60,228 nt of DNA from Bacteroidota bacterium. GTDB taxonomy: Bacteria; Bacteroidota; Bacteroidia; Bacteroidales; Porphyromonadaceae. Shown in pieces: positions 1 through 8,488 of the stretch. The number at the start of each line of letters is the position of its first letter. Positions within the stretch are counted from its first letter, which is position 1. The stretch lies in contig JAEWDZ010000001.1 of the NCBI GenBank assembly GCA_023389855.1, positions 1-60,228 of the forward strand, read 5' to 3'. A program made the position numbers and the translations under genes. A model generated the notes under the pieces. The model was not told the DNA's origin and made no database searches. It saw nothing but the letters and a program-made list of their open reading frames with translations.

Positions 1-101
1 TGAATAGAAAGTCCCCCAAATCCTTTTTCCCGTACAATATCCTCTGTTGCCTTATCAATTAACTGAGCAATTTCGGCTGAAGAACGTCTCTTCCTTGGCA
101 T
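1..101 (-). CDS. TetR-family regulator, N-terminus only (runs off edge)
   Basis: From the ATG at 101 the minus strand reads MPRKRRSSAEIAQLIDKATE and continues to a GF-GGLSI segment at the window edge. This is the pattern of a TetR-family DNA-binding N-terminus: a basic start, a first helix, then the KGF..LSI step into the helix-turn-helix. Only about 33 residues are visible, so ligand domain and targets are unknown. The frame is continuous with the preceding acyltransferase gene, with no stop between them, so it may be a separate gene with its own start or the tail of a fusion. The 12 bases before the ATG are A/T only apart from one C, which is common for Bacteroidota starts. Confidence 0.55.
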   Translation of the reverse strand, partial: MPRKRRSSAEIAQLIDKATEDIVREKGFGGLSI

Positions 102-1328
102 ATTATATTTGTAATTTTTTTTTGACACTAGTAACAGTTTTGAGATTAGAAGATCTATATCTCTATATGAATGCAAGCTGGAAAGCGCAAGGCGCAATCT
201 CGGGTAGCGTTTCGAGACAGCAGGATAGCCGATAGGAACGATATAAACATCGTGTTGGAGTAAACGCTCTGCCCACAAAATAGCTTCATCATAACTCGGG
301 GTCAGTATTCCTATGATAGGAGTTGTAGAATCTGTCGTAGAGAAACCAGCTTCTTGTAATTTTTCTCTCGCATATTGAGCTTTTGCCAACAACTCTTTTC
401 GTTCCGAGGTCGCCTTCTGAATCAACTCTAAAGATTTCAAAACAGCAGCCAAACAAGGAGGAGGAAGAGAAACTGAAAAGCAGCAACTGCCGGCATAGTA
501 ACGGATGTAATCAATTAAATCCTTGCGACCGGAAACATACCCTCCTATACTTCCAAATGCTTTACTCAGTGCACCCGTAACAAGAGGAACTTTTCCCAAT
601 AGGTTTAATTCTTCCAAGAGACCTGCTCCATTTTCACCCAACACACCTATGCCATGAGCATCATCTACAACGAGTAAAGCTCCGTGCTTTTGAGAAATCT
701 CTAGATACTCCCGGACCAAACCTCGGTCTCCGTCTTGGGAATAAACCCCATCCATCACAACATACAAATTGCTCCCTTCATCTTTGTAACGTTGTAAGGC
801 TGAGTCTAAAGCTTCAGGATCGTTATGAGGAAGTATCTTACAAGTACAATGTCTCACTCCTTCAAATACACTCCGGTGAACCCCTTTATCAAGGAACACA
901 ATATCATTAGGCTTTGCAAGAGCGGAAAACACGCCAATATTTGTTGAGAATCCAGAATTGAAGACCAACGTATCTTCTGTATGCAAAAGAGCAGAAAGAC
1001 CATCTTCCAATCTCTTCTGCAATGAAGAGTAGCCTCCGATACTAGGAGCGGCACAGACTCCTGTTCCAAACTGATTAATAGCTCTGATGGCATCACTTTG
1101 TACAAGTGGATGCTGGGAAAGCCCCAAATAATCATTGGAAACAAAACTCACCATGCGAGAATTGGTGCGATTTCTCAAAGACATTTTGGTAGATACCGCA
1201 GAGTCTGACTCTTTCCAATAGACTTGTCTGGCTTCATTCCCATAATTGTCTTTGTATTGAGAGAACTCTTTCGCAAGTTCCTCAATAGATTGGGATGACT
1301 GTGCTATGTTGTATTTATCTAGCTTCAT
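102..1328 (-). CDS. spt: Serine palmitoyltransferase-like / alpha-oxoamine synthase
   Basis: This is a PLP-dependent fold-type I enzyme of the alpha-oxoamine synthase family, which condenses an amino acid with an acyl-CoA. Bacteroidales members act as serine palmitoyltransferase, the first step of sphingolipid synthesis; KBL and BioF are related alternatives. Visible features are VSNDYLGLSQHP near the N-terminus, FGTGVCAAPSIGG, VVDDAHGIGVLG with the PLP-ring aspartate, TGALSKAFGSIGG with the Schiff-base lysine at about residue 256, and a normal C-terminus around LRLALSSLHSYRDID. The usual length of about 395-400 residues is reached near base 130, but no stop follows and the frame runs on into a TetR-like start. 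A run of nine A (minus strand, 115-123) lies just before that junction; with ten A the frame would stop one base before the TetR ATG. Confidence 0.85.
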
Positions 1329-1354
1329 AGATAGAGTGTTATCTTAACATGGCG

Positions 1355-1385
1355 CAAATATAAGCAAATAAATTTGTTCACGCAA
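1355..1385 (-). promoter_or_regulatory. Bacteroidota promoter for spt
   Basis: On the minus strand a -7 box TATATTTG (1355-1362) has a TTG 20 bases upstream (1383-1385). It lies 27 bases before the ATG of the acyltransferase gene, which implies a short leader. Confidence 0.55.
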
Positions 1386-1564
1386 AAAAAGCAGTTTTTT
1401 TTTGTCTATAAAGAAATCGAGAACAAGAATTGCATGTCATAATCAGAAGAACAATCAAGACACGCAACACCCTGCAAAGACCTTATAGGAAGCCACTTCT
1501 ATCCATATCGACGCCACAAGTACGCAGTTATCTCAAACCCCTAACATACACTGTTTCTTTGGTT

Positions 1565-1572
1565 TACTTTTG
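1565..1572 (+). promoter_or_regulatory. -7 box upstream of the truncated transposon gene
   Basis: TACTTTTG matches TAnnTTTG and sits 39 bases before the ATG at 1612. No convincing -33 box was seen. Confidence 0.4.
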
Positions 1573-1611
1573 TCCGTGCACCGCTGTTGGTGTTATTAAA
1601 TACATTGTAAT

Positions 1612-2082
1612 ATGGACGAAAAAATCAAAGACCAAGGAGTCCTTTTGGTCAAGGATCAAAAGGGCGAAAACCTCAAAGCCGTTACAGGAACGGACGAGAA
1701 AGGCGGACTGAAAACCGTTCCGCCCACCGCCGAACATGAACAGAGCTTACTGAAGTTCGACAAGCACAGCAATGCGCTGGAGAACTTCCTTTCCAACTTC
1801 ATGCGGCAGTTCAAGCACCCCACACCGCTGACTTTCTTCAAAGTTCCCTTTGAGAGTGCCGTTGCCAGCGCCCGCGTACTTTCGGAGATGCTCAAAGCAC
1901 CGGATGTCCCCTCCAATAAGGAGATGCTGGACTCTGCCCGTATCAATCCTGCGGACTATGCAGGGGAGTGTACGAATAGTGTGCATTACTGCTTATTTAA
2001 TTGTATTATAAGTTATTGCGCTTGGGCTCGTTTCTTTATTAGTCCTTCTTCCCCGTTATTAGTCCCTAATTTTTGGGGCTAA
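1612..2082 (+). pseudogene. Truncated DUF3945/DUF4099-type conjugative transposon protein
   Basis: The first ~118 residues resemble the N-terminus of the large DUF3945/DUF4099 proteins carried on Bacteroides-type conjugative transposons: a VLLVKDQKGE start, TVPPTAEHEQSLLKFDKH, then LENFLSNFMRQFKHP and a helix around SARVLSEMLKAP. These proteins normally run to several hundred residues. Here similarity ends near base 1965 (after NPADYAGE) and the frame continues through unrelated low-complexity sequence to a stop at 2082. The homologous part is clearly more GC-rich than its surroundings, consistent with acquisition by transfer and later truncation. A -7 box TACTTTTG at 1565-1572 still stands upstream, so the fragment may be transcribed. 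The function of the full-length family is not established. Confidence 0.7.
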
Positions 2083-2091
2083 TTTGGGGAA

Positions 2092-2541
2092 CTAAAAAAG
2101 ATTGTCTAGTTTGTGCATTTCTTCTTTTTTGGTTTTATCCAATATGCTAATAAATGGGAGCATTGAATCATAATCACTGTGTCCTCTCCATCGCATCACT
2201 ACATTAGGGGGTATTCCCTTTGACAACATAAAACAACAAATGTTCGTCTACCAACGTGAGATGTGAGGCGGGCGTATTTAGGTCGTATTCTCTCTACCTC
2301 TTTTGTACCTGATAAGTAGACCTCCCTTATGGGTGTATCGATACCGAGTTCCGCTCCGATTTTTTTTTAGCTGCCCATTGTAGTTGCTGGTCGTGCAGAA
2401 TCCTTTTAAAATAGGGTCATTCTTGAATCGTGCGATAATCCTTTTTGCACTGCTGTTAAGGTCGATAGTAAGGCGAGTTCGTGTTTTTTGTGCCACTATT
2501 TCAATTGTATTTTCTGTAGGAATGTATAGTGGAGAAATCAA
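2092..2541 (-). pseudogene. Tyrosine recombinase (integrase) pseudogene, catalytic domain
   Basis: Three frames on the minus strand join into one integrase catalytic domain. Frame A (from 2541) reads IEIVAQKTRTRLTIDLNSSA, then RFKNDPILKG. After a nine-T tract (plus strand 2360-2368) the match moves to frame B: IGAELGIDTP, RPKYARLTSHVGRRTFVV, which contains the H-x-x-R signature. Near 2223-2232 it moves again to frame C: LSKGIPPNVVMRWRGHSDYD, then MLPFISI and a natural stop at 2092. So at least two frameshifts break it. The usual catalytic tyrosine (KPYI in relatives) is F here. Traces of the N-terminal part may extend to about 2700 (for example NKRTKNLAQE), but these are weak. It is probably the remnant recombinase of the element that left the neighbouring transposon fragment. 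Confidence 0.75.
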
Positions 2542-2939
2542 AAATCTGTTTGCTTATGGTCGTTTACTTCTTCTTAGCGTCTTTTTTTCTTTCTCTAGTA
2601 CGCCCTTCATGATAATAATTCACTTTTCTGTTTTGCAGAGACTCTACCGTTTGATTGGCTCTTTTCCTGAGCAAGGTTTTTCGTTCTTTTATTTTTCAAT
2701 GATTCAGTCTTTCATTGTTTATTCTATATCAATTATCTATCTTTTTTATTCTTCTGATTCGAATGGTTCTCATTATACTCTTGTTTCCATCCAATTTGTA
2801 GACGATGCTTGTGGATGTCACGAAAATATTGTAATTTTGTTTTGACCTATTGCTGATAGTAAAATTAGTCTTATTATCTATAGCGCAAAGTTTTTTTGAT
2901 TAGCGGTCTATTCCCTTTGATTTGTTTCAGTATATACAT

Positions 2940-3911
2940 ATGAAAAAAATAGCGCTACTCACATCCGGTGGAGATGCTCCTGGTATGAATGCAGCCGTAA
3001 GAGCTATAACTAGAGCCGCGATATACCGAGGCCTTGAGGTTGTAGCTTTTTATCGCGGATTTAGGGGGCTCGTAGAAGGCGATTGTATTAATTTACGTAC
3101 AGAGCATGTAAGCAATATTATTCAGCGCGGTGGTACGATCCTACTGACTGCTCGCTGTGAAGAATTTTTCCATAAGGCGGGGCGTGCGGCTGCTTATGCA
3201 AATCTTACAAAGGAAGGTATCGATGGTCTTATCGTGGTGGGAGGCAATGGAACTTTACAAGGTGCTTTATTATTAAGCGAAGAGTTTAATTTTCCAGTTG
3301 TTGGAGTTCCTGCTACAATAGATAATGATCTTTTTGGCACTTCGCTTTCTTTGGGTTATACAACAGCTTTAAATACTATTGTGGATGCGGTGGACAAGAT
3401 TCGTGATACGGCATCTAGTCATGAACGAATATTTTTTGTTGAAGTCATGGGAAGACATTCAGGTTTTTTAGCTCTTAATGCTGCCATAGCCTCTGGCTGT
3501 GAAGCGGCTTTGGTGCCAGAAGTTTTAGATGACGTATCCGCTTTAGAGGCTATGTATGAGAAAGGGATTCGTAAGACAAAGACCAGCAGTATTGTCCTTG
3601 TTGCAGAAGGTGAAGAAGAAGGAGGAGCAATAGAAATATCCCGTCGTTTTCGAGCGAAATTTCCACACTTTGAAGTCCGCTATACTATTTTAGGGCATAT
3701 ACAGAGAGGGGGTATTCCTTGTGCTACAGACCGTATTTTAGGAGGCCGATTTGGTTTGGCTGCTGTAGAAGCTTTGTTAGCAGGACATTCGCAAGTGATG
3801 GTGGCGGATAATAATGGCGACATCACATTGGTTCCGTTTCAAGAAGCCATTTCTACAAAATCTACATTATCTTCTGATTTATTTAATTTACTTAGAATCT
3901 TGTCTATTTAG
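2940..3911 (+). CDS. pfkA: ATP-dependent 6-phosphofructokinase
   Basis: It phosphorylates fructose 6-phosphate to fructose 1,6-bisphosphate, the committed step of glycolysis, in the cytoplasm. The ATG at 2940 gives MKKIALLTSGGDAPGMNAAV, the standard N-terminus; an upstream in-frame start at 2922 would add six residues and is less likely. The 323-residue length is normal for bacterial PfkA. Motifs in order are SGGDAPGMNA, the VVGGNGTLQGA nucleotide loop at about 100-110, PATIDNDL with the catalytic aspartates, and the F6P-site VEVMGRHSGFLAL. Gly104 (E. coli numbering) favours ATP over pyrophosphate. Residue 103 is Asn where E. coli PfkA has Asp, and PGTIDND has become PATIDND; both are unusual. 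mutY follows after two bases, so the two are probably co-transcribed. Confidence 0.9.
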   Translation: MKKIALLTSGGDAPGMNAAVRAITRAAIYRGLEVVAFYRGFRGLVEGDCINLRTEHVSNIIQRGGTILLTARCEEFFHKAGRAAAYANLTKEGIDGLIVVGGNGTLQGALLLSEEFNFPVVGVPATIDNDLFGTSLSLGYTTALNTIVDAVDKIRDTASSHERIFFVEVMGRHSGFLALNAAIASGCEAALVPEVLDDVSALEAMYEKGIRKTKTSSIVLVAEGEEEGGAIEISRRFRAKFPHFEVRYTILGHIQRGGIPCATDRILGGRFGLAAVEALLAGHSQVMVADNNGDITLVPFQEAISTKSTLSSDLFNLLRILSI

Positions 3912-3913
3912 CT

Positions 3914-4996
3914 ATGCCATTTCCCGCAGCAGCGATTGTTAGAAAACTTTCGAAATGGTATGCTACAGCTGCACGTGATCTTCCATGGCGCAGGACGAAG
4001 GATCCATACAAGATTTGGATCAGCGAGGTTATCTTACAGCAGACCCGAGTAGATCAAGGTCTTGATTATTATCTCCGTTTTACAGATTCTTTTCCTTCGA
4101 TTCTAGATTTGGCTGCGAGTGATGAAGACCGTGTATTGCATCTCTGGCAGGGTTTGGGCTATTATTCGCGCGCCCGAAATTTGCATGCAGCGGCCAAAAT
4201 CGTTGCAACGCAATATGGTGGTGTTTTTCCCACTAACCATGACGATATTCGAGCGTTACCAGGAATTGGAGACTACACAGCTGCAGCGATAAGTGCGTTT
4301 GCGTATGGGGAGTCCTATCCTGCTGTTGATGGAAATCTTTTGCGCGTACTTAGTCGTTTGACCGCTTCCGATCTTCCTATTGATACACTTCAAGGCAAGC
4401 GTTTTTTGTCGGAGTATGCCCAACAATTAGTTGATGCCGGTGCTCCCTCTACTGTCAACCAGTCGTTGATGGAACTTGGGGCTCTTGTATGTGTCCCACG
4501 TCAGCCCAAATGTGAAATTTGTCCTATTAATAAGGAGTGTCAGGTTGCTTTCTTACCCTTAGCTGAGCAGCTCCCTGTAAAAAGCAAAAAGAATAAGATT
4601 CGTCACCGTTATCTTTATTATCTCTTATTGATAGATGCTAATAATAGGATGGCGATACATAAACGTCAGGAAAAGGATATATGGCAGGGCTTGAACGAAT
4701 TGTTGCTAGTCGAAAGAGAGAAACCTGTAGACATAGGGGATATAAACCATCTGTTTGATTTTTCTTTTAGTGGAGAACATCCTTTAGAACTTTCTTTTTG
4801 TTCCCATCATGAGCATCAGCTCAGTCATCAAAAACTGCATATCACTTTTTTTGCTGCTTCCTATGCCTCCTCTATAGAAGCATCTTTTTCACGAAAAGAT
4901 ATAAAGATAATTCCCACAGAGACGCATAATCAGTATGCATTCCCTATTGTTATACGTAAATTTCTAGATCGCTATTTTTCTACGCCCAATATATAA
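3914..4996 (+). CDS. mutY: A/G-specific adenine DNA glycosylase
   Basis: It removes adenine mispaired with 8-oxoguanine or guanine, as part of the GO base-excision pathway. The 360 residues are standard. Seen in order: LPWRRTKDPYKIWISEVILQ with the catalytic Glu at about 38; the helix-hairpin-helix LPGIGDYTAAAI; the catalytic Asp in YPAVDGNLLRVLSR; the [4Fe-4S] loop CVPRQPKCEICPINKEC (C-x6-C-x2-C-x5-C) at about 193-209; and a C-terminal NUDIX-like domain that recognises 8-oxoG, with LSHQKLHITFF. It starts two bases after the pfkA stop. Confidence 0.93.
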   Translation: MPFPAAAIVRKLSKWYATAARDLPWRRTKDPYKIWISEVILQQTRVDQGLDYYLRFTDSFPSILDLAASDEDRVLHLWQGLGYYSRARNLHAAAKIVATQYGGVFPTNHDDIRALPGIGDYTAAAISAFAYGESYPAVDGNLLRVLSRLTASDLPIDTLQGKRFLSEYAQQLVDAGAPSTVNQSLMELGALVCVPRQPKCEICPINKECQVAFLPLAEQLPVKSKKNKIRHRYLYYLLLIDANNRMAIHKRQEKDIWQGLNELLLVEREKPVDIGDINHLFDFSFSGEHPLELSFCSHHEHQLSHQKLHITFFAASYASSIEASFSRKDIKIIPTETHNQYAFPIVIRKFLDRYFSTPNI

Positions 4997-5258
4997 ATAG
5001 ATTGAAGCTTTTTATCTTTTATTTCAACTTCAAATTTGATCATTATTATATAGCGAATTCGATTCGGATTAAAATTTCAGTCCATTCGGATCCATTTTTT
5101 CGCCGATCATGATCCGGCATGCTGTATATACAGATATAATCAAAAACACTTTTCTTGGTTTTATTTCCTTACAATAAAAGAACTTTTCATTGCCATTTAC
5201 CTGAGATAATGCTTTATCGCCAATGGTGCGTATGGCATTAAGATGAATGGAAAAGATT

Positions 5259-5288
5259 TTGCCAATACGATTTTTTGTTGTACATTTG
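5259..5288 (+). promoter_or_regulatory. Promoter of tRNA-Gly
   Basis: TTG at 5259-5261 is followed after exactly 19 bases by TACATTTG (5281-5288), a textbook Bacteroidota sigma-A promoter. Transcription would begin only a few bases before the mature tRNA 5' end at 5302. The rest of the 4997-5258 gap shows nothing else. Confidence 0.75.
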
Positions 5289-5301
5289 TACTCGTAATTA
5301 T

Positions 5302-5374
5302 GCGGCAATAGCTCAGTTGGTAGAGCATCAGCTTCCCAAGCTGAGGGTCGCGAGTTCGAGCCTCGTTTGCCGCT
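5302..5374 (+). tRNA. tRNA-Gly (CCC)
   Basis: The acceptor stem GCGGCAA pairs with TTGCCGC and the discriminator is T. The anticodon arm TCAGC-TTCCCAA-GCTGA gives anticodon CCC. The D-loop AGTTGGTAGA and T-arm GAGTTCGAGCCTC are standard. CCA is not encoded. Confidence 0.95.
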
Positions 5375-5382
5375 CTTTGTTG

Positions 5383-5411
5383 TCGACAGCCATTGGCTGT
5401 CGATTTATTTT
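5383..5411 (+). terminator. Terminator after tRNA-Gly
   Basis: The inverted repeat TCGACAGC (5383-5390) / GCTGTCGA (5396-5403) is followed by TTTATTTTTTT, a rho-independent terminator pattern. Confidence 0.7.
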
Positions 5412-5520
5412 TTTCTCTATCAAACGTTCCAAGTAGTAAGAAAACCATAATAATCAAATAAAAAGCATATTATTTCTCTTTTCTTTATTCAAAATGCTTT
5501 TTTATTCTACTGAAAATGTT

Positions 5521-5528
5521 TATATTTG
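5521..5528 (+). promoter_or_regulatory. -7 box for the LRR protein gene
   Basis: TATATTTG matches TAnnTTTG about 100 bases before the ATG at 5628. No TTG stands at the ideal distance. Confidence 0.4.
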
Positions 5529-5627
5529 CATCAGCTAGGAAAAATGTGTGACGTTTTGAAAAATTCGTTCCCACTGTTCTGACATTGTGCACTATAAACA
5601 TCATATATTTAAAAGGTTTTGATTGAT

Positions 5628-8474
5628 ATGAAAAGAAAACACTACTCCTTCTTCATAGCCACTCTGGCTATGCTATGCTTCGTGCCGTTAGGCCTTTCTG
5701 CTCACTCCTCTGCGATGCTTACGCGATCTCTTCAAGAGGATGACTATAAAACGATTACCATGTCCGAAGCGGGCCGACTAAATGAACAGCTACCACGAGA
5801 GATGCGTTCAGGGATTGTGAAACTTCGTATTGTGGGTCCTATGGCTCATCAGGATTTTTGGGTACTCAATACGTGTAGCAATTTGGAAAGTCTGGATTTG
5901 GCAATGGCCAATATCACGAACAATGGAAAAGGCGTCAGCAATTACCTTCCAGATAAAGCCTTTGATGGCCATAAAAAATTACGTGAGATTATCCTTCCTT
6001 TGAACCTTCAGGGCATCGGGAATTATGCCTTTCGATCGGTTAAGACTTTGAAGGATATCAAACTGCCGGAGACCGTAGAATCGCTGGGGAGTTATGCTTT
6101 TCATTTTTGTGAAGGTCTTGATCATTTAGAACTTCCTCGTTCATTGCGTAAGTTTGGAAGTGGTACATTTACAGGTTGTATTGCATTGACCAGTATGCAG
6201 CTACCAGATGGAATAGAAGAGATAACCAGCGGATTATTTCAGAACTGCACAAAACTTACTCAGGTTCACTTACCCAAAAGCGTAGTTTCTATAGGCTATG
6301 GTGCTTTTTCAGGCTCCTCCATCACTGAAATCTACTTAGGCCCAGCTTTAAAGAAAATAGAGAAGAAGGCTTTTCATGTCTTGGGAAAGATGAGTAAGAT
6401 AAAGTCGGAAGCATTAGAAGCTCCCGAAGCTCATATAGAGGCTTTTGCTCCGGATGTGTATGAAGAAGCGGTTCTATATGTTACAGATTTGGCCCGAGAT
6501 AGTTACCAAGATCATGCTGTATGGAGCAAATTCAAGCATGTAGAGAAGCTAATCCCTGACGAAACTCCATCGACTTCTGATCTTGTAGAAATTGACCTCA
6601 CGGAGGCTGGTACATTGAAAAATAAGATTCCCTCCGATAAGGTTTTAAAAATCAACAGGCTGAAAATAAAAGGATTGCTTAATAAGGAGGACTTCGACTA
6701 CTTGCGTACTTTCGTTGCTCTCGAATATTTAGATCAAAGTGAGGCGCGTATTGTGGATGATGGAAAAGGCGTTGCTAATCGTCTGCCTGATGCCGCACTT
6801 CGTGGACTAAGCAAGTTGAGAGAATATAAATTCCCTGCAGCGATATCTGTAATATCATCCTTTGCATTGCAAGCGACCGCGATAAAAAGCATTCTTTTAC
6901 CATCAAGTATTACTCTTTTGGAGCCGAGTGCTTTTGCTCAGCTTACCTTATTAGAAAAGATGGTCATAAACAACGGCATTACCACTATACCAGTCTCTTG
7001 TTTTGATGGAAATGTGCTATTGTCTCAAGTAGTATTACCAGATAGTTTACTTCAAATAGAAGCAAATGCTTTTAAGGGCTGCAGCGCCTTGTCGCTACTT
7101 GCATTACCATCCACTCTTTCCTCAATAGGGGAAAATGCTTTTGATGGAACCTCTATTTCGCAACTTGTCTTAGGTAGCGATATCAAACACATTGGTAATG
7201 AAGCTTTCAAGTCTGTCCCTTTGAAAGATATTGTATTAAAATCGTCTGTACCTCCTGCTATTGAGCTTTCTTCATTTGACGAAAATGTATATACGACAGC
7301 TACTTTACAAATTCTTAAAATAGCGAAAAAGGCTATTCAGGCGCATGATGTATGGAGTAAATTCAAGAATATAGTGATTGACGAAAGTCCTGTAATTGAT
7401 GAGAATGGTTTTGTACAGATAGTCCTGGACAAGGAGGGCACATTTGCAGAGATGCTCAATTACTCTGTAGTGAAGAACGCTACAAAAATGAGCATCTCGG
7501 GGGTCATGAATTACTATGATTTTGTAGGATTGAAGAAAGTATATAACATTGTAGAGCTCGACCTACGCAATGTGAAAATTGTGGCAGTAGAAGGAAATGC
7601 AGATCAGGATGGCAACCTGCCCTATCCTGCGGACGAGTTACCTTCCAATGCCTTTGTCGGTAATGCAAGACTAAAGCATATTATACTGCCTACGTCTATT
7701 CATAGTATCGGTATGCTTGCCTTTGGAGAGTGCTCAGCTCTAGAAGAGATCGTCATTCCCGAGAATGTAACATCGATCAAATACCAGGCCTTCTTTGGTT
7801 GTACAAGTCTGAAAAAAGCCACCATTCTACATACGCTTGAACAGAGTGGAGCATCTATATTTTCTTCTTGTACCTCGCTGCAAGACGTTCTTCTTCCTAG
7901 CGACTTACGGGAAATACCTCGTACCATGTTTTATGGCTGCAGCGCTTTGCAGCAACTCACGATACCGGAAAAAGTAATTTCCATAGCCAACGGTGCTTTT
8001 GAGAAAACAGGAATACAGAAACTTACTCTACCCGCATCACTACAAAAAATCGAAGAGGAGGTTTTCAAAGATTGTCAGATAGAGGAATTAACGATGATGG
8101 GAGAAGCACCAGCTGTAGCTATGAACAGTTTCAATGATTGGCACTATAAAAATACTGTACTAAAGATCAAGAAATCATATGTAGATTCTTATTTCGATGA
8201 TGTTGTTTGGAGTAAATTTCTGTCAATAATAGACGGTGAAACAGGCGAGCAACTGGCTGTTGATGCTGTAGCTCCTATTCGACTGTATTCCACGGATGAG
8301 TCAGGAAATATTACTCTTTTGTCTTCTGTAGGCTATATTGAGATATATGATATGGCTGGATCTTGCATCTACAGTGTAAGTCGTCCATCTATAGGCACAC
8401 GTTTCATACTTCCGAAGAGAGGTACCTATCTCCTTAGAATAGATAACGTAGCTAGAAAAATAATGATACCGTAA
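5628..8474 (+). CDS. BspA-like leucine-rich-repeat surface protein with T9SS C-terminal domain
   Basis: A 948-residue exported protein. The ATG at 5628 begins a signal peptide (MKRKHYSFFIATLAMLCFVP, then an LGLSA cleavage region). The mature part has three copies of one module of about 270-300 residues. Each opens with a segment of the type EAGxLxxxxP....KLRIxG....DF..L, contains LP-x-x-AFxG and a run of LRR_5 (BspA/TpLRR) repeats of the form AFxGCxxLxxLxLPxxLxxIGxxAF, and ends near VWSKF. Modules cover roughly 40-310, 315-590 and 595-870. The last ~70 residues, from IRLYSTDESGNITL through YIEIYDMAG to KIMIP, look like a type IX secretion sorting domain, so the protein is probably cell-surface or shed. 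BspA-like proteins often bind host or bacterial ligands; none can be read here. It is 14 bases upstream of the next T9SS cargo gene. Confidence 0.85.
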   Translation: MKRKHYSFFIATLAMLCFVPLGLSAHSSAMLTRSLQEDDYKTITMSEAGRLNEQLPREMRSGIVKLRIVGPMAHQDFWVLNTCSNLESLDLAMANITNNGKGVSNYLPDKAFDGHKKLREIILPLNLQGIGNYAFRSVKTLKDIKLPETVESLGSYAFHFCEGLDHLELPRSLRKFGSGTFTGCIALTSMQLPDGIEEITSGLFQNCTKLTQVHLPKSVVSIGYGAFSGSSITEIYLGPALKKIEKKAFHVLGKMSKIKSEALEAPEAHIEAFAPDVYEEAVLYVTDLARDSYQDHAVWSKFKHVEKLIPDETPSTSDLVEIDLTEAGTLKNKIPSDKVLKINRLKIKGLLNKEDFDYLRTFVALEYLDQSEARIVDDGKGVANRLPDAALRGLSKLREYKFPAAISVISSFALQATAIKSILLPSSITLLEPSAFAQLTLLEKMVINNGITTIPVSCFDGNVLLSQVVLPDSLLQIEANAFKGCSALSLLALPSTLSSIGENAFDGTSISQLVLGSDIKHIGNEAFKSVPLKDIVLKSSVPPAIELSSFDENVYTTATLQILKIAKKAIQAHDVWSKFKNIVIDESPVIDENGFVQIVLDKEGTFAEMLNYSVVKNATKMSISGVMNYYDFVGLKKVYNIVELDLRNVKIVAVEGNADQDGNLPYPADELPSNAFVGNARLKHIILPTSIHSIGMLAFGECSALEEIVIPENVTSIKYQAFFGCTSLKKATILHTLEQSGASIFSSCTSLQDVLLPSDLREIPRTMFYGCSALQQLTIPEKVISIANGAFEKTGIQKLTLPASLQKIEEEVFKDCQIEELTMMGEAPAVAMNSFNDWHYKNTVLKIKKSYVDSYFDDVVWSKFLSIIDGETGEQLAVDAVAPIRLYSTDESGNITLLSSVGYIEIYDMAGSCIYSVSRPSIGTRFILPKRGTYLLRIDNVARKIMIP

Positions 8475-8488
8475 TCCCTTTTTACCTT

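Noticed and set aside
2384..2845. A 153-residue open frame on the plus strand, rich in hydrophobic residues
   Set aside because: It is antisense to the integrase pseudogene; the minus strand gives recognisable recombinase motifs while this frame gives only low-complexity hydrophobic sequence.
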